64,000 nucleotides of DNA, from contig NW_026570383.1 of the NCBI RefSeq assembly GCF_019649055.1, forward strand, positions 172,928 to 236,927, in the 5' to 3' direction. This document shows positions 23,235 through 35,309 of this stretch, one piece after another. Within the stretch, counting starts at the first letter, position 1. Every line of letters starts with the position of its first letter. The position numbers were made by a program, and so were the translations under genes. This DNA is from Paramacrobiotus metropolitanus. Taxonomy: Eukaryota > Tardigrada > Eutardigrada > Parachela > Macrobiotidae. The notes beneath the pieces are model-generated. The model saw only the letters and a list, made by a program, of their open reading frames with translations, searched no databases and was not told the origin of the DNA.

Positions 23235-26200
23235 GTTCTTGATGCCCATCGGTCGGGAGATGATGGCCAGGACGCTTGTTGCCGAATTCCTCTGGCTTGA
23301 TGAGAGTGATTCCGGCCAGTTCCTCCTTGGGCGAGATGGTTCTGTACTTCGCGGAGGTCATGGCGCCGCGCAACTCCTATCCGTTGTACTTGACGATGAA
23401 GGATTTCAGGCTAGGCGGGCTCTGGGGCGATCCCGAGACGGGGCCGGTGGGCAGGACTTTGATCTTGTCGTCCTTGGAGATTCCAGTGACTTTCCGTGGA
23501 AGAACACAATTTTCATTAGGAATATTAGGAGAAAACTAAGAAAAACAGCAATATATAGTGTACCTGGGCAATGGTGTTCTTGTCGGCAGCAGCAACCAAA
23601 ACAGAGAACAGCTTCTCATTGGTGGTATCCTTGGCCAGCACATGCCAGCATTGGCTCAACGGCATCTCATCGGATACTTCATCTTGGGGCTCGAGATTGT
23701 GCAAGCGGCTGCACAAACAAAGTTTTATCAGCAATTTAGTTTGGTGTTGATATACTTTAATTAACAAATTTATACGCAGTTATACTTTAATTTTATATGA
23801 CATACAAAATTAATACGTAAATGAAAACACCGTTAACATATAATGTTTTTTAACCTGTAACTCTTAACTGACACTTATGAGCAGTACCATATTCGTAAAT
23901 TATTTCTAAATAAAGAAGAACGATGAACTCAAAGGAAATAATCTTGTAATTAAACTCAATACAAAAAAGAATACACAGCGGAATGTATTTACGGTACATG
24001 GACAGACCGACCAGGCGGGCTGGCGTCCAGAGCACCAGCGCAATGATGGGCTCACATCAACCGGCAGGTCGATGTTATCGATGTTAATGATGCTGACGGT
24101 GTTGCGCGGGGTCTGGTATTTGATGTCCATGTAGCTAGGGTCGGCGGAGAATTCAACCAGCATGTTGACACGGTTCCCCGCGTTCCAGTTCCTTCCTTGT
24201 CAACTTCCTTGCTGTCGGTGTTCCAGAAATATTTGAATTTCACCGGGCGCTCCAATTTGGACAGAACGTTGCGGACGGAGCAAAGCTCCTAATAAATCAT
24301 AAGCACTGGGATAAATTGTGCGCAACCGCGCACCGCATTGCTTAACCGAGAACCTCAACACGCCTCTTTGTATTCACTGTCGAACGTCAAGCGGAGGAGA
24401 TCGCTGTACCAGATGGCAAAGTCAACGCATTGCTTGCTGAAGAAAGCGCCGCGCTGACGATCTTCCTCACACTTCTTGGACATGGAGCTGATGAGGCTTT
24501 CAGCTTCGCGCACTTCGTGGGCGATGTCCAGGGGTACGCGGGGATGCCGTTCTCATCGTAAAGATTCCATTTGTTCCTTGACCTTCTCCACTTCCATCTG
24601 TTCCTTGGTCTTCTGGTAGCGCGGAACGCCGCGGACGGAGTTTATCGTTCCTTGCGCAGCGCTGACGGTCTCTCTCGCACTACTTGTACACGGAGTTGAA
24701 GAAGCCTTCACCTTTGCGCACTTCGTGGGCGACGTCCAGAGGCACGGGGATGCCGCTATAATCGTAAAGGTTATACTTCTCCACTTCCATCTGTTCCTTG
24801 GTCTTCGGGTACCGCAGACGGAGCTTATCATACTTCTCGCTGCCGCACTCATCACCCTAGGAGGCTTTTAGCTGCAGAGATAACTATGACCTTTACAGCA
24901 TACGCAAAAATCGACTGCCCAAATTCATAGAAGTTTTCAATCTTAAATTCAGAATTTTTTTATTCTTTTTTGTTGCTTTAATGAGAACACGCTTAGGTAG
25001 TGATGAGAACACGCTTAGGTAGTGTATAAACAAGCGTGACCTTTATATGTGCACATATATATAAGACTGCTTTGTATATCCGTACATCAAGATTTGTTTA
25101 TACAGATATGTTTTACGTCATTTGTATACTCTCTTTTTAAGCGATAATTTTCAACCGAAAAAAAATGACTTAGGTCTCCTTGGACGGATTTGTTGAAGGG
25201 TTCCTGAGGGGTGATATACCACATGCCGTTACGTTCGCGTTTCTGGACTTCAACAGTCATGCAGAACTTCTTGGGCAGCGTGAGCCCCTTACTGTTCATA
25301 CCGGCGACCAGCTTGGCAAGGCGGCCGTCCACGGAATAGAGAAGGACCAGCAGACCCCTGGTGGTCCATTCCTGGAGATTCTCACTGCCCTGGCTGTTGA
25401 TCAATTAAGAACTGCAGGGAGGGACCCATCTTGGGCGTTTGTCCATGTCGGGGCTGGGGGTGTCCTTCAGGGGGATTCGGCCACCTAGTCCTTCAGCTTA
25501 TTCAGCAGTTCCTTCTCAGTGTGGGAGTGAGTGAATTCACTACGCTCGAACATGGTCAATACCAGCTTCTTGTGACCGGGTTGGCGGTGACCTTCAGCTC
25601 TAGTTCGCACTTTGCGACGACGACCGACAGGAGGGCGGTGGGGATCAGTGTGTCGGGGTATTCCATCTTAATTTGATGTCGATCTTGGGGGCGACGGATT
25701 CATGGCCCATCTGTTGGTGAAAGAAGCATTATTCAACTAACACTAACTAAAGTAGGAAACACATTACAGAACTGCCAATTTTCAACCGATTCCGACGTAG
25801 CAGTGGATCATTCTTAATATGCGGTCAAATGATTTAGAAAAAAATTCTATAGATATATAAGTGTATGCAAGTTAAGCAGTAAACCTAATTCTGTGCATTT
25901 CTGCAGTAGCACAATAAATGCCGATCTTGAGAGTGAGATCTTTGGAGTCACTACGAGTACACTACGAATTCCGCAAACTTATTGCGGTGTAAGGCGTATA
26001 ATAATATTACTTGTGTCTTGTACACTAAATTTAAGTCGTACTTTGCCAGAAAATTAAAGATAGCATTCCTCCTTTACAAAATTAATAGAATAATTACAAT
26101 CAATAAATTCACGCTTTGAGTAAACATACTTTGAGTGCTTTATGCCTATAATCCATTCCACTCAGTCTCGAAAAGGTATCCAAATAAAACAATTTACATA

Positions 26201-27625
26201 CCTTTTTATTCTTATAACAGAAATATCACAGAAAATGCACCGTCTACTTGGAAGTGGATCTTGCGGGACTTTGACGAACATGGGCGTGGGGATCTCCCAT
26301 ATGTCGAGGGTCGGCACCAACTTGGACAGGATCACGTGTCCGGTGGTGGTGATCAGGGTGGTGCGGGCATCGGTGCTGTTGACCTTGACGAAGCCTTTAC
26401 CATGGGGGCCCTAGGGCAGGGGGCGGGGACGCGCCGACATCTCGACGGACTCATCGCTGTCTTCGTGTTCAACCCCGACGAGGATGGGGTGCCAGATGAC
26501 CAGATGGCACTGGTTTACCCTGGTAGGTGGTGGGGTTCCTGGAGTAGTGGAGAAGGAAGGTCACCGAAAAGAAGGAAACGTTGGCCAGTTTGAAGGAGTC
26601 TCCGGCATGTCCAAGACCAGTTTAACCTGTGGTGTTGCTGCATTGAACTCGAATTTGCCGCTGGTGGGGGCGTTCAAAGCTCGGTCGGGTGCGGACACCG
26701 GTGCCGATCGTGAAGAAGCCGAGGTAGACGCTCATCATGGTGTGGATCTGTCAACCAACAGTCATAAAGGCAAAGGATAACGTAGAGAAATCGGTCAAAA
26801 ATTTTGCTGTAAAAGTAAACAAGAAACGCGCAACGAGCGGCAGGTATAAACTATAAATCTGAAAAATATTTATATCCAGATTATTCAGTTAAATCTTTTG
26901 TAATCGCAAAGCCCACTACTGAATAATCGGATTAACCATGCGAGTGGTGTCACTGCACTACATATTGCACAAACTTTGGTATCTTGTATTTGGTAACTAA
27001 GAGTATGTGCGGTTTCAAAACATCACAATCGCAGCCGTAGACCTATCACTTCAATGAATGATAAGCAAAAATAATATAAAAAGGAAATCATAGATGATTT
27101 TTATTGTCTGATTATATCTATTTTTTATTTAATAATGCTGGCGCCGGTTACCCTTATTTTAATGTTATGATTATATAATTTATATTGCATGCTGGATAAA
27201 ACAAGAAAAATTATGTTGTAGTATTTAGCGTTAATGACTGTTAACTAGAAAGGTAAAACTCTTTCAAGCCGGTGACCTTGGAATTTACTTTGTGTGGGGC
27301 GTCCTTCCGCATGCTGAATCCGGCAGCGGGTTCGGGAGGCAAGGATGGTGACGTGGGTGGTAATGCGGACCTGGGGGACCTGTTCAGTGCGGAGGGCGGC
27401 GGTACAGCGGCAGCAGGTACTTGTCGACCATCTTGCGGTAGTCAGTGACGGTGACTTGAGCGCTAATATGGCCTGGGTACGGACGTGCGTCGACAGGGCG
27501 TCGTCTTTGGCGATCTCGATCAGCTCGTCGATGGTCTCGTTGACACCCATATTGCCCATGACCTTAACGGCCAAGATCTTCTCGTCGGTGTCGGCATTCT
27601 TCAGCATCTCGGTCACATTCTGCAA
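23235..27625 (-). pseudogene. Vitellogenin-like large lipid-transfer protein, broken and 5'-truncated
   Basis: Blocks on the minus strand follow the order of a large lipid-transfer protein (yolk or apolipophorin type). First is a helical-repeat segment at 27430-27620 (KILAVKVMGNMGVNETIDEL, then STHVRTQAILALK). Then come lipid-sheet-like segments at 26240-26400 (GFVKVNSTDARTTLITTTG), 25090-25720 (LKVTANPVTRS; LPKKFCMTVEVQKRERNGMW), 24010-24860 (YPKTKEQMEVEK; SYMDIKYQTPRNTVS), and a C-terminal segment at 23240-23740 (CWHVLAKDTTNEKLFSVLV). Frame changes and in-frame stops occur throughout, and a 190-200 bp internal tandem duplication lies at 24440-24850. Nothing resembling the N terminus lies upstream: element R1 begins within about 60 bp. 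Exons are richer in G+C than their flanks. It could alternatively be an apolipophorin relative. Confidence 0.55.
24440..24850. repeat. About 195-bp internal tandem duplication
   Basis: The strings CACTTCGTGGGCGA and CTTCCATCTGTTCCTTGGTC each occur twice, about 195 bp apart (24516 and 24719; 24589 and 24783), inside the vitellogenin-like relic. The two units have since diverged and disturb the reading frame. Confidence 0.75.
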
Positions 27626-27674
27626 GGCAAATTGTGTACAATTGGCTTTATCAGAATTCCAAAAGAATACAACC

Positions 27675-27890
27675 GTTTTGTAGTTCCCACAGTTTCACTG
27701 CGTACTAGCTGCGTTGGGTGTTGATGGGAGGCTATTTCGCAATCGGAAGTTAACAAGTTTTCTACCGGGAACTCGCTGACCTTGAACCGCGAACTGGCTA
27801 AACGCGCAAATATGTGCTGAATTTGCACTGTTGTACACCGGACTGGAAGGAGGTTGTGCCTCCGCATTCACACTAAAAAAGCCAAACCAT
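27675..27890 (-). repeat. Dispersed element R1, copy 2
   Basis: Same orientation as copy 1, starting with the shared TTTTGTAGTTCCCA string at about 27677 (21931 in copy 1). It abuts the 5' end of the vitellogenin-like relic. On the minus strand it reads FKVSEFPVENLL. Confidence 0.7.
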
Positions 27891-28024
27891 GAGTTGCCCA
27901 GTTATAAATCATCATATCGGGAAAAGATAAGAGAACGCGTGCTAACAAATAACAAATAACGAACAAAATACTTTATACACTTTGTGGAGTACATGAGCTG
28001 GACAGTAAATTAACCGGCAAACAA

Positions 28025-29389
28025 TCTCACACGAAAATCGGTCCAAGTCGGTTTTTTCGATAAGAGCCCACTCTGCCGTCTAGTGTGCCGCATAGTATGC
28101 GGCACACTACGCGGCTCACTATGCCGCTTAGCCAAATATTTCATCAATTCCGATTGGCTCTCTCACAAATGCGCTTGCCATGCACAGCCCACTTGAATTT
28201 TCGTACGTACACATCTACCTACAGCGCGCTGCGTGCACCAACTGCTACAGTGCAGTGCCCGTGGCAACTGCAACGTCTGCTAAAAATTTGGAATCTAAAA
28301 ATTTTTGAGTTTAAAATTAAACTGTTACAAAATAAATAAATACACAGAAGTTGTGGATTTCCCTTTACATCTGATGTCCATGTTTCGATAATTTAAAGTT
28401 TTAAACTACACGGATTTTTGGGACCATCGGGAATTCCTGTCAGTTGGTAATGTTTTACGAAAGTCATCGCGATTCTGCTTTGGGGACTTCAGTTGGTAAA
28501 CAGTGTGGAACTCGGATTCATCGCAAGCATTATCATGTCCTGATCTGAGCTGCAACGTCTGCGCATGGTTTTCAACGGGTAAGAATGTTTTTCTGTAAAA
28601 AGCTGTTCCCCAGAAAACCTCTGCAATGAGTGCAATCATTTGATGTTTGAGATACTGTACTACTGCAGGCAGCAAGTATTTGAGTTTCAGGGATTCCCGA
28701 ACGCTATGTTGCTAATTATTCTCTCAAAAGTTTATACAGCTTCTGATTTTTGTAGAAGAAATCCCCGAAGAGCGGCGCGCGTGGACTGCAGAAGACACGG
28801 GAGTTCCTGTTTTCGAGGAACTGCTATGGAACCCAGTGAAATGTTTTGTTAATAGCCACTGATTATGATTGTGCAAGACTCCCAGTCTCTGTTTCTGTTT
28901 TAGCGCTGGTGAAATACGCGCTCTACTGATCCTATTAAAGTAATTAATATTTTCTGGAATTCCTGTCTTTCTATCCGATTTATTGTTTTGTTTATAATAT
29001 GATGCGCTGTCGTAAATTGTCAATAAAAATTCTTTTGACGAAGATATCGCTGCCGCCTCGAATAAAACGTCACGACTGTTTATCAGCGGGTTGGAAAATA
29101 CCGTTATTAAACCAATGCCAACGGGCATGCAAACAGCATTAGATTAATTCGACCAATAGGGGCCGCTGCACTGTCCAATGAGCGTTACCGTCCCTCAGCC
29201 AATCATAATTGTCAGATAACCGAGGGGACGGCTAGCGTGCGCTAGCCAATCGAAATCGCGCTAACACGACTCCTGCGGCATAGCGAACGCATAGTAACGT
29301 AGTCGCGGACTGCGCTTCGATTTCGCTCAGCGGCATAGCATACCGCATAGAAACGGTATGGTATGCCGCATTCTTTTTTTCGTGTGAGA
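28025..29389. mobile_element. Possible DNA element with 13-bp terminal inverted repeats
   Basis: TCTCACACGAAAA at 28025-28037 is perfectly inverted at 29377-29389. Just inside the ends are strong hairpins (28082-28108, two 13-bp arms around one base; 29330-29369, 16-bp arms with one mismatch) that share a CCGCATA/TATGCGG motif. No target-site duplication is clear. Interior minus-strand frames (about 28406-28675 and 28724-29128) resemble no transposase I can name. The inverted ends could be chance. Confidence 0.35.
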
Positions 29390-29739
29390 ATCGGAAACGA
29401 TCCTGAATTTACGGGATTTCGTTCAACTAATAAATTAATCAATAAAAATAAATTAGTGATAACCGCTAAATGAAGAAACCATAAAATACAGAGTACATAA
29501 AAAATCTGAAGAAATGAGAACTATGAAAACTAAGTACAATTTTGCTGGAACATTATCTACAAAAAGATGGCATGAATGATTATTACGAGATTTTTACACT
29601 AGAGAAATCAAAGACATAGTATTCATAATTGCTATGCATTTGGCGTCCTTCCGTTTGATGGATTAATATACGAGTAAAATTAAAGGCAGTTAATGAGTAC
29701 ACTACAACTAGTTCACAAAATTTTTTATCAATACTTTCC

Positions 29740-30180
29740 GTACACTCGACGTTAATATGGGCAAAAACCGAACTGGTCATCTTGAAATTAAAAACCATTG
29801 CTCAAACACTTACATCACCACGTGATCGTAATGATTCCGCCGAGGAAAATGACTGGTGATCACAAGTTGAGATGATGGTCACGCCGCGGTTACACCGCCG
29901 TTGGACGCTTTTACCGCAATTGTTGTGAACTGTCCCGTGTTCTAATCCCGTGAAGCGCGCAGCGGCCAGCCGCTCGAAAAGTCGATGGATATCCTCTGCT
30001 TTTTTCACGGCGTCGTTGGTCCTGCAGATGAGAGATATACAACTCTGGGTCTCGGTTTAACTATAAATGTAAAAGAAGCCGTAATATTGAAAATATTTAT
30101 TAGCTGTTGTTCGCTTCATGATGGAGTAAATAATATACGAGTACTTATTCGCCAAGCATTTTTGCGCTTTTCCACATACA
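29740..30180 (+). repeat. Direct repeat R2, copy 2
   Basis: Matches 22450-22930, including the conserved GAAGCGCGCAGCGGCCAGCC string at 29952 and flanking blocks before and after. Divergence is substantial elsewhere, so the duplication is old. Confidence 0.7.
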
Positions 30181-30189
30181 CCGGTTTTT

Positions 30190-30462
30190 ATTTACTGCAT
30201 GTACTCTGTAACTCTCGTAGTGAAGACCAAGCGCTTAATCGTAAAATAACGATTCCTGTTTAATTTATGCACCGACCATAAGAACGGTTCTGCCGACGGA
30301 AACGATAACAAAACAAATGCGATCTGGGCGTCCATTACCGATGCCAGTGTCCAATGAAGCGTGTAGCTGCACTGACCGTCGATGGCGGAGCGCTTGCGAC
30401 GGTACAGGGTACACAACGGCGAGCAGGACGACTACAGTATGGCAGCATAATACTGGATCCAC
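30190..30462 (-). pseudogene. Possible secreted-protein exon, frame-disrupted
   Basis: From 30462 on the minus strand, CCHTVVVLLAVVYPVPSQA looks like a signal peptide. A second frame continues as SAIDGQCSYTLHWTLASVMD then AQIAFVLLSF, faintly like a DOMON or other beta-sandwich start. The two frames overlap and would need a one-base shift to join, so this is a relic or a consensus error. No second exon was assigned. Confidence 0.25.
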
Positions 30463-30776
30463 ATCATAATTTTGTACAATCAGCTATACAGGAGGCAGTA
30501 CTTACTGCTACATGAAATCGTAATTATACCATCTTGTGACTGCGAGTTTCTTTGGAAAGTTCAAACAAAGTGAAAAAACTTTTATCACAACACACTCACC
30601 GATTGTAGTAGGATTGCTCCACGAACACGTAAGTGACGATGATAAGTCATCAGCATGATATCCCACTGCGCAGGTAGAATAAATATACACGGTTTACAAG
30701 CAGTTTCGAAAAATGGGATAGGCACTGCGCACCAAGCCAGTGTATAAATCCAAGAATTCGCCGCGTGTTTTACCGT

Positions 30777-30819
30777 AGTGCATATGAAGCCGCGTGTAAT
30801 ACGCGGCTTCATATGCACT
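30777..30819. repeat. Perfect 19-bp hairpin with 5-nt loop
   Basis: Bases 30777-30795 are exactly complementary to 30801-30819 around the loop GTAAT. This is the longest perfect small hairpin found in the window. No run of T follows, so it is not a terminator-like signal. Being perfect while its surroundings are diverged implies recent formation. Confidence 0.85.
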
Positions 30820-30934
30820 AAGGTTTTGCACAGGACAAGAATCGCAAAAGCACATTCGAATGTTGTTCAGAAAATCGGCAGTCAATATAATATCCTCCAG
30901 TAACATAAACAGGCTAATCCGGAAATCGGACCAT

Positions 30935-31545
30935 AATCTGTGTGTAAAGCCAAGAAGAGTGGCAGCATTCGGCAGATATTATATCACTCCAACCATGCAG
31001 TTTTAATAGAATTATGGTGATCTTAAAGAATAACAAACTTTGCCATTTTGCGGGTTTTTTGAAAATATGGAGTACATTGCACAGGATGAGCGTCAGCGGT
31101 TTTCGCGAGCCAGATTGGTCATGGATGAAAACTGCACTGCAATCAGCAGACAGAACACTCTGGCAGGCATTTAAATTATGAGCGATTGCTAGCAGCTTAT
31201 CCGTTTTATTGCTTTTAAATTCCTGAGTGATGAATCAGTCACTCTGGCCCACTCGCAACCCGCCATGCTTTAGTGTTGAAGATTTTCCGGCATCGGGAAG
31301 CGGCATAATCGTTCATGCTCGCCGCACTACAATATCAAGGTCATGTTGGGTTTATCAGCTACGCTTCCTTGCGCTCCTGCACTTTTAGTGCTCATTTCAG
31401 CAAAAACATATTTGCTGGGTCAAGGGCACGGTGTTGTCGTGCCGAACTTTGGCCAGATCAAATTAGAAGGCACTTCAGTGTTGCCTGTTTTCGGTTGATG
31501 CCGCAATTCGGACTTGCGGTATTATGCAGACGGGCGAAGAAAGTA
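30935..31545 (+). repeat. Repeat block R4, copy 2
   Basis: It matches 21060-21600 in the same orientation. It has a GCGAGCCAGATTGG and GGATGAAAACTGCACTG stretch near 31110-31135, a GATGAATCAGTCACTC core near 31228, and TTTTCCGGCATCGGG near 31282. It is followed by an R1 copy, repeating the R4-R1 order seen at 21.1-22.2 kb. Confidence 0.7.
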
Positions 31546-31789
31546 TAAAATGTCGTCTGCTAACTGCTTATAGCATCGGTCTACAAGTGTACAGAGGTTC
31601 TGCATCCCACGGTGTATCCAGTTACCAACCGCGAGCACCAAAGAACATCACAGAAAACGGCCGAGTAAATAACGTATATGTGGTCAGATTCTCAGACACT
31701 ATTATAAAAACAAACATTTCGAACCACGATTATTAAAATCATCCTAGGAGGTACACCGGCTTGTGTATATATTGTACTTGTACACCGTG

Positions 31790-32015
31790 CCGCCGTCTTC
31801 TCCTAGCGCGCTAGAGTTAATGCAACGGCTACTTCACAACTGGAGGAAAAGCATTTCCGCCGGAACTAGTTGACCTTGAACCGTGAAATGGGTTTACGCT
31901 CAAATAAGCCATCTTCCAGACATACTCGTATATACCGTGCAACCACACGTACAAGCACCCAGCAGGACGACTCCAGTCCAGATTGAAGTATCTTCTCACT
32001 GAAATATCAAACGCA
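31790..32015 (-). repeat. Dispersed element R1, copy 3
   Basis: Core TTTCCGCCGGAACTAGTTGA then CCTTGAACCGTGAA lies near 31855-31890. Orientation as copies 1 and 2. It ends near 32000 with TCTCACTGAAATATC, matching the TTTTCAGTGA end of the other copies. Confidence 0.65.
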
Positions 32016-33175
32016 AATTCTTACTTTCTCAAGTACATACGCCGTGTGTATGTAGCTGTACCGAAGGTCCGAAGCGTGGAGGACAAAATTTAATAAAATC
32101 ATAAATTAAGTTGCTGAAGTGAAAATGCGTTGTACATACTTTCTACATTATCACAATGTACGCTATTCTGTACATATGTATCTGCTGTAATATGCTGTAT
32201 TACTATAGTAGCATTTACGTAGCATATTTATACAGTATTCGTATTACAGATACAGTGGTTACATCACCTTTTAGTAATGCATAATATTAGTGCAAAGGCT
32301 AAACAAACTACCGCAATTAGTTTTTTTTATAAAGCATTCTTTTAGCAATTAACCATAGAGCAAATATGAAAAACTTACGAAAGGACTACGATATAATTCA
32401 GCGCTACAAAGTTTTTTCGCTTCCAGTTTGCATAACATTGATTATGTCTGTCGCTGCGCTTATGTTTACCGTGCTTTTGGTTCCTGACGCATCTATAATT
32501 GATGTCCGAAAGACCTGCCGCGAGATTCGTCTTGTCTTCCTTTATTACTTCTTGAAGCAAGAATGTCCATTGATTCCGTAGTGCGTGAGCAACGACGCGC
32601 GTCGATCCTTGCACAAAGGTTACCAAACTAAAATTGCTTGAAATGCGTTACTATTATTCACCTGCAACTCTGCATAGACTATAGAGAAAATGTGCAGCGC
32701 ATCTGTATTTCCAGGACTTTAACCGTGCACAAACCGAAAACGTCCTGGTGTTCCACAAACCGAAAACGTCCTGGTCCTGGTAGTCGAATGCGCTCAGACT
32801 ATCGATTTACATTTCATTTCAGGATAACGTATCAGCAGGAATTATGGAAGGGATTAAGAAAATTCAGCTGTGCTGAACGCAGTGATAACAGCCGCCCCGT
32901 GCAGGGGTCGCTAGCGCTGAATGCAGCAGGGTGTATCGATTATCGGAAGTTATTCGGAACACCAGAAGACCGTTCAACTTACAGTTACTTGTGCAAGCCA
33001 CAGCCTCTTATGTTAACTGATGAGATCGACATAATTATTTCGACGTTCTCATTTTGTTGGTAATTTCTGATTTTGTATCCATCGTCAAAGAAAGCAGAGA
33101 ATATTAGAGTATGTAAATAAACACCTGGATGATATCGGATGATTACTGTTTGTCTGTCTGTTCAAGTTAAGCGTG
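32016..33175. other. Central stretch without recognised gene
   Basis: It holds a 71-codon frame at 32366-32581 with one hydrophobic segment (LPVCITLIMSVAALMFTVLL), which may be chance. A 22-bp unit is tandemly repeated at 32728-32749 and 32754-32775 (ACAAACCGAAAACGTCCTGG core). Nothing else is supported. Confidence 0.5.
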
Positions 33176-33179
33176 ATAG

Positions 33180-33670
33180 TTTTACGTTCTCCGCGCGATA
33201 TAGCTGTCCCTGGGGTTCTCCACATCCTTAAGCCTCGCTGAACTTCCCAGATCTGTAACCTGAATCTCTTCCACCAGCTAATCAGTAATCATTATTCTGT
33301 CCGGCAGTTTTATATGGTTGTCTGTGCAACTGCCCACTTTGCGTGCTCAGTGCAGAGATCCCCCTTCCCAGTCATCTCCCGTCTTTAAACATGCTCGAGT
33401 CGCTCGACTTTCAGTTTTGTTGCAACCTAAACAGCTTTCTACGCGGAAGCGTCATTTCTTTCCTACCTGATCCATGATTTTGGTCTGTTATCATGCCATA
33501 GTCACTGTATTCCCTGCGAAGAATCGGTACGTTTACTGGCGATCAGATTGTTAACGAAGTGGCTGTTCCCAGTCCTGAGTTGTGCATCCGAGGCTTTCGA
33601 GTCTTGTTATCGTGGCAGGCTGCCAAGTGGCAGCCTGGCAGCTGGCAGGCGATGATCGGTTGGTGTTTGT
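33180..33670 (+). repeat. Direct repeat R3, copy 1
   Basis: It aligns with 37100-37530. Shared landmarks include GGTTCTCCACATCC, ATCTCTTCCACCAG, GCAGTTTTATAT, AACGAAGTG and CTTGTTATCGTGGC. It contains a 10-bp perfect hairpin at 33616-33637 absent from copy 2. In copy 2 the repeat runs directly into the third cyclase fragment, so R3 may mark former upstream or intron sequence of a cyclase paralogue. Confidence 0.75.
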
Positions 33671-34544
33671 CTCGTGGGGCGCCAGAGGCGTGTGATCTTG
33701 GCTTACCTCGTTTATTACGTGAAGTATTTTACAGCGGAAGCGCTTTACAAATGGGAATGGGAAGCGGAATGGTGGTTCTTAGTTTGACTGCGCTGACAGC
33801 GGATGAAAAAAGCCAGCCTAAATAAAGGTACCTCGCTTTTGCCGTTTCTTCTTCGTAGTTCGTATTAAATAATCTTTCACGATCACCAGATGGTTGTGCT
33901 TTCATTAGTTAAATCAGCTTTCTTTGTAAATTTATCTCTGCTTTCTGTTTTCTTTATTAAGTGTTTTATTTTCTAATTGTTAAACTTTACAACACGCACA
34001 TTACCGAGTTCATTCCATTAAAATTTTAGGCTGAATACTTACTGTATAATCCTTACTATTTAACAGCGCTTTCTGTTAACTGGTTCAAGCTTTACAGTGA
34101 TTTGCGTATTCCGGTCATCCAGATACTTCAAACGTGTTACGGCCTAATGAAATTATCAACTGAGAAATATTACGGAGGATTATGAATGATCATGCACATG
34201 GATATGTTTCTGGTGCGGCTATAACAGCAGTATCTGTATTTTCATCTCTCTGCAAGCTTACAGCCTGTACTAAACCAATACGGTGTTTGTAAAACGTGCA
34301 AGATGTGTGATGTGACTGTTCTGCAACTTTTTCTTGGGCTGTTGCAGTGCAAATACTTACAAAGAAACCATCACGTTTTTTCGCTCATCCTGTTAACGCG
34401 CAGGAACATTTATTTTAAATAGTTATAATCTCTACCTGTGATCAAAACTCTGCTTTAATTTTCTGCAGGTGCACTAGCCGAGTGAAATGTGTGCTACCGC
34501 AATATCTCTTTGTATTTGTTGCTTAACGATATTGGTGTGTACGT

Positions 34545-34780
34545 GTTTTCCAGTGAAGATGCTTTTAAAAATTCAGAAGAGTGAACTCGGGCGTTATCTT
34601 CCTGGACGTATCCACATGCGCTGCATGCACGGCAGGCTGGATCATGGATGGAACGGTTGAACGATCAACCAGTTCACGGTTCAAAGTCAACGAGTTTCCG
34701 GCGGACACACTGCGACTTTCGATTGTGAAGTAGCCGCGCCTCAGTGCCAGCACGTTAGAGGGATGGCACTGGCTACCAGG
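34545..34780 (+). repeat. Dispersed element R1, copy 4 (inverted)
   Basis: It starts TTTTCCAGTGAAGATGC at 34549 and has the core CACGGTTCAAAGTCAACGAG then TTTCCGGCGGA near 34675-34705. Orientation is opposite to copies 1-3, as part of the inner mirror symmetry. Confidence 0.7.
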
Positions 34781-35309
34781 TACCTCGTAAGATGTTTATT
34801 CGTGTGGATACGTAATAATATGTTCGTCATGTAATAATCAGTCAAGTTGAGTCAACTGAATCGTCCGTATTCCGTAATCTATTTATCTATTATTTGTGTG
34901 CGAAATACTACGCTAGCACGCGTCGATACGATTTCTACAGCACATAACACCCAAACGTTCCTTCGCAAGGTGCTTAGCGAACGTAAAAGAGGACCGCATT
35001 CGTAAATGGCCGCTATCTTCGGCCGTTTTGCCAACGTTACTTTCTCATTGATTCTTAAAACCACAAACTGGTAGCCAAAAAGTGCTTAATCGACCACCAT
35101 CTGACTACCAATGATGGGGAGACAGCGCCGTGAACTTGACCTTACAGTCTGCATTAATGCCAATCAAAAGTACCGGTCCCAGCTGCACATGCTTTGAAGC
35201 GATCTACTGTACACTGCAGATAGGTACAATATTAAAGACAGTCAGAATAACCACTCACGAGACGATACATCTGAGAACCACTGAGAAAAATCTGAGCCGT
35301 TATATTTGT

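Noticed and set aside
32366-33063. Two consecutive open frames near the palindrome centre as a gene
   Set aside because: Short, without family resemblance; one contains a recent 22-bp tandem duplication, and neither has a conserved copy.
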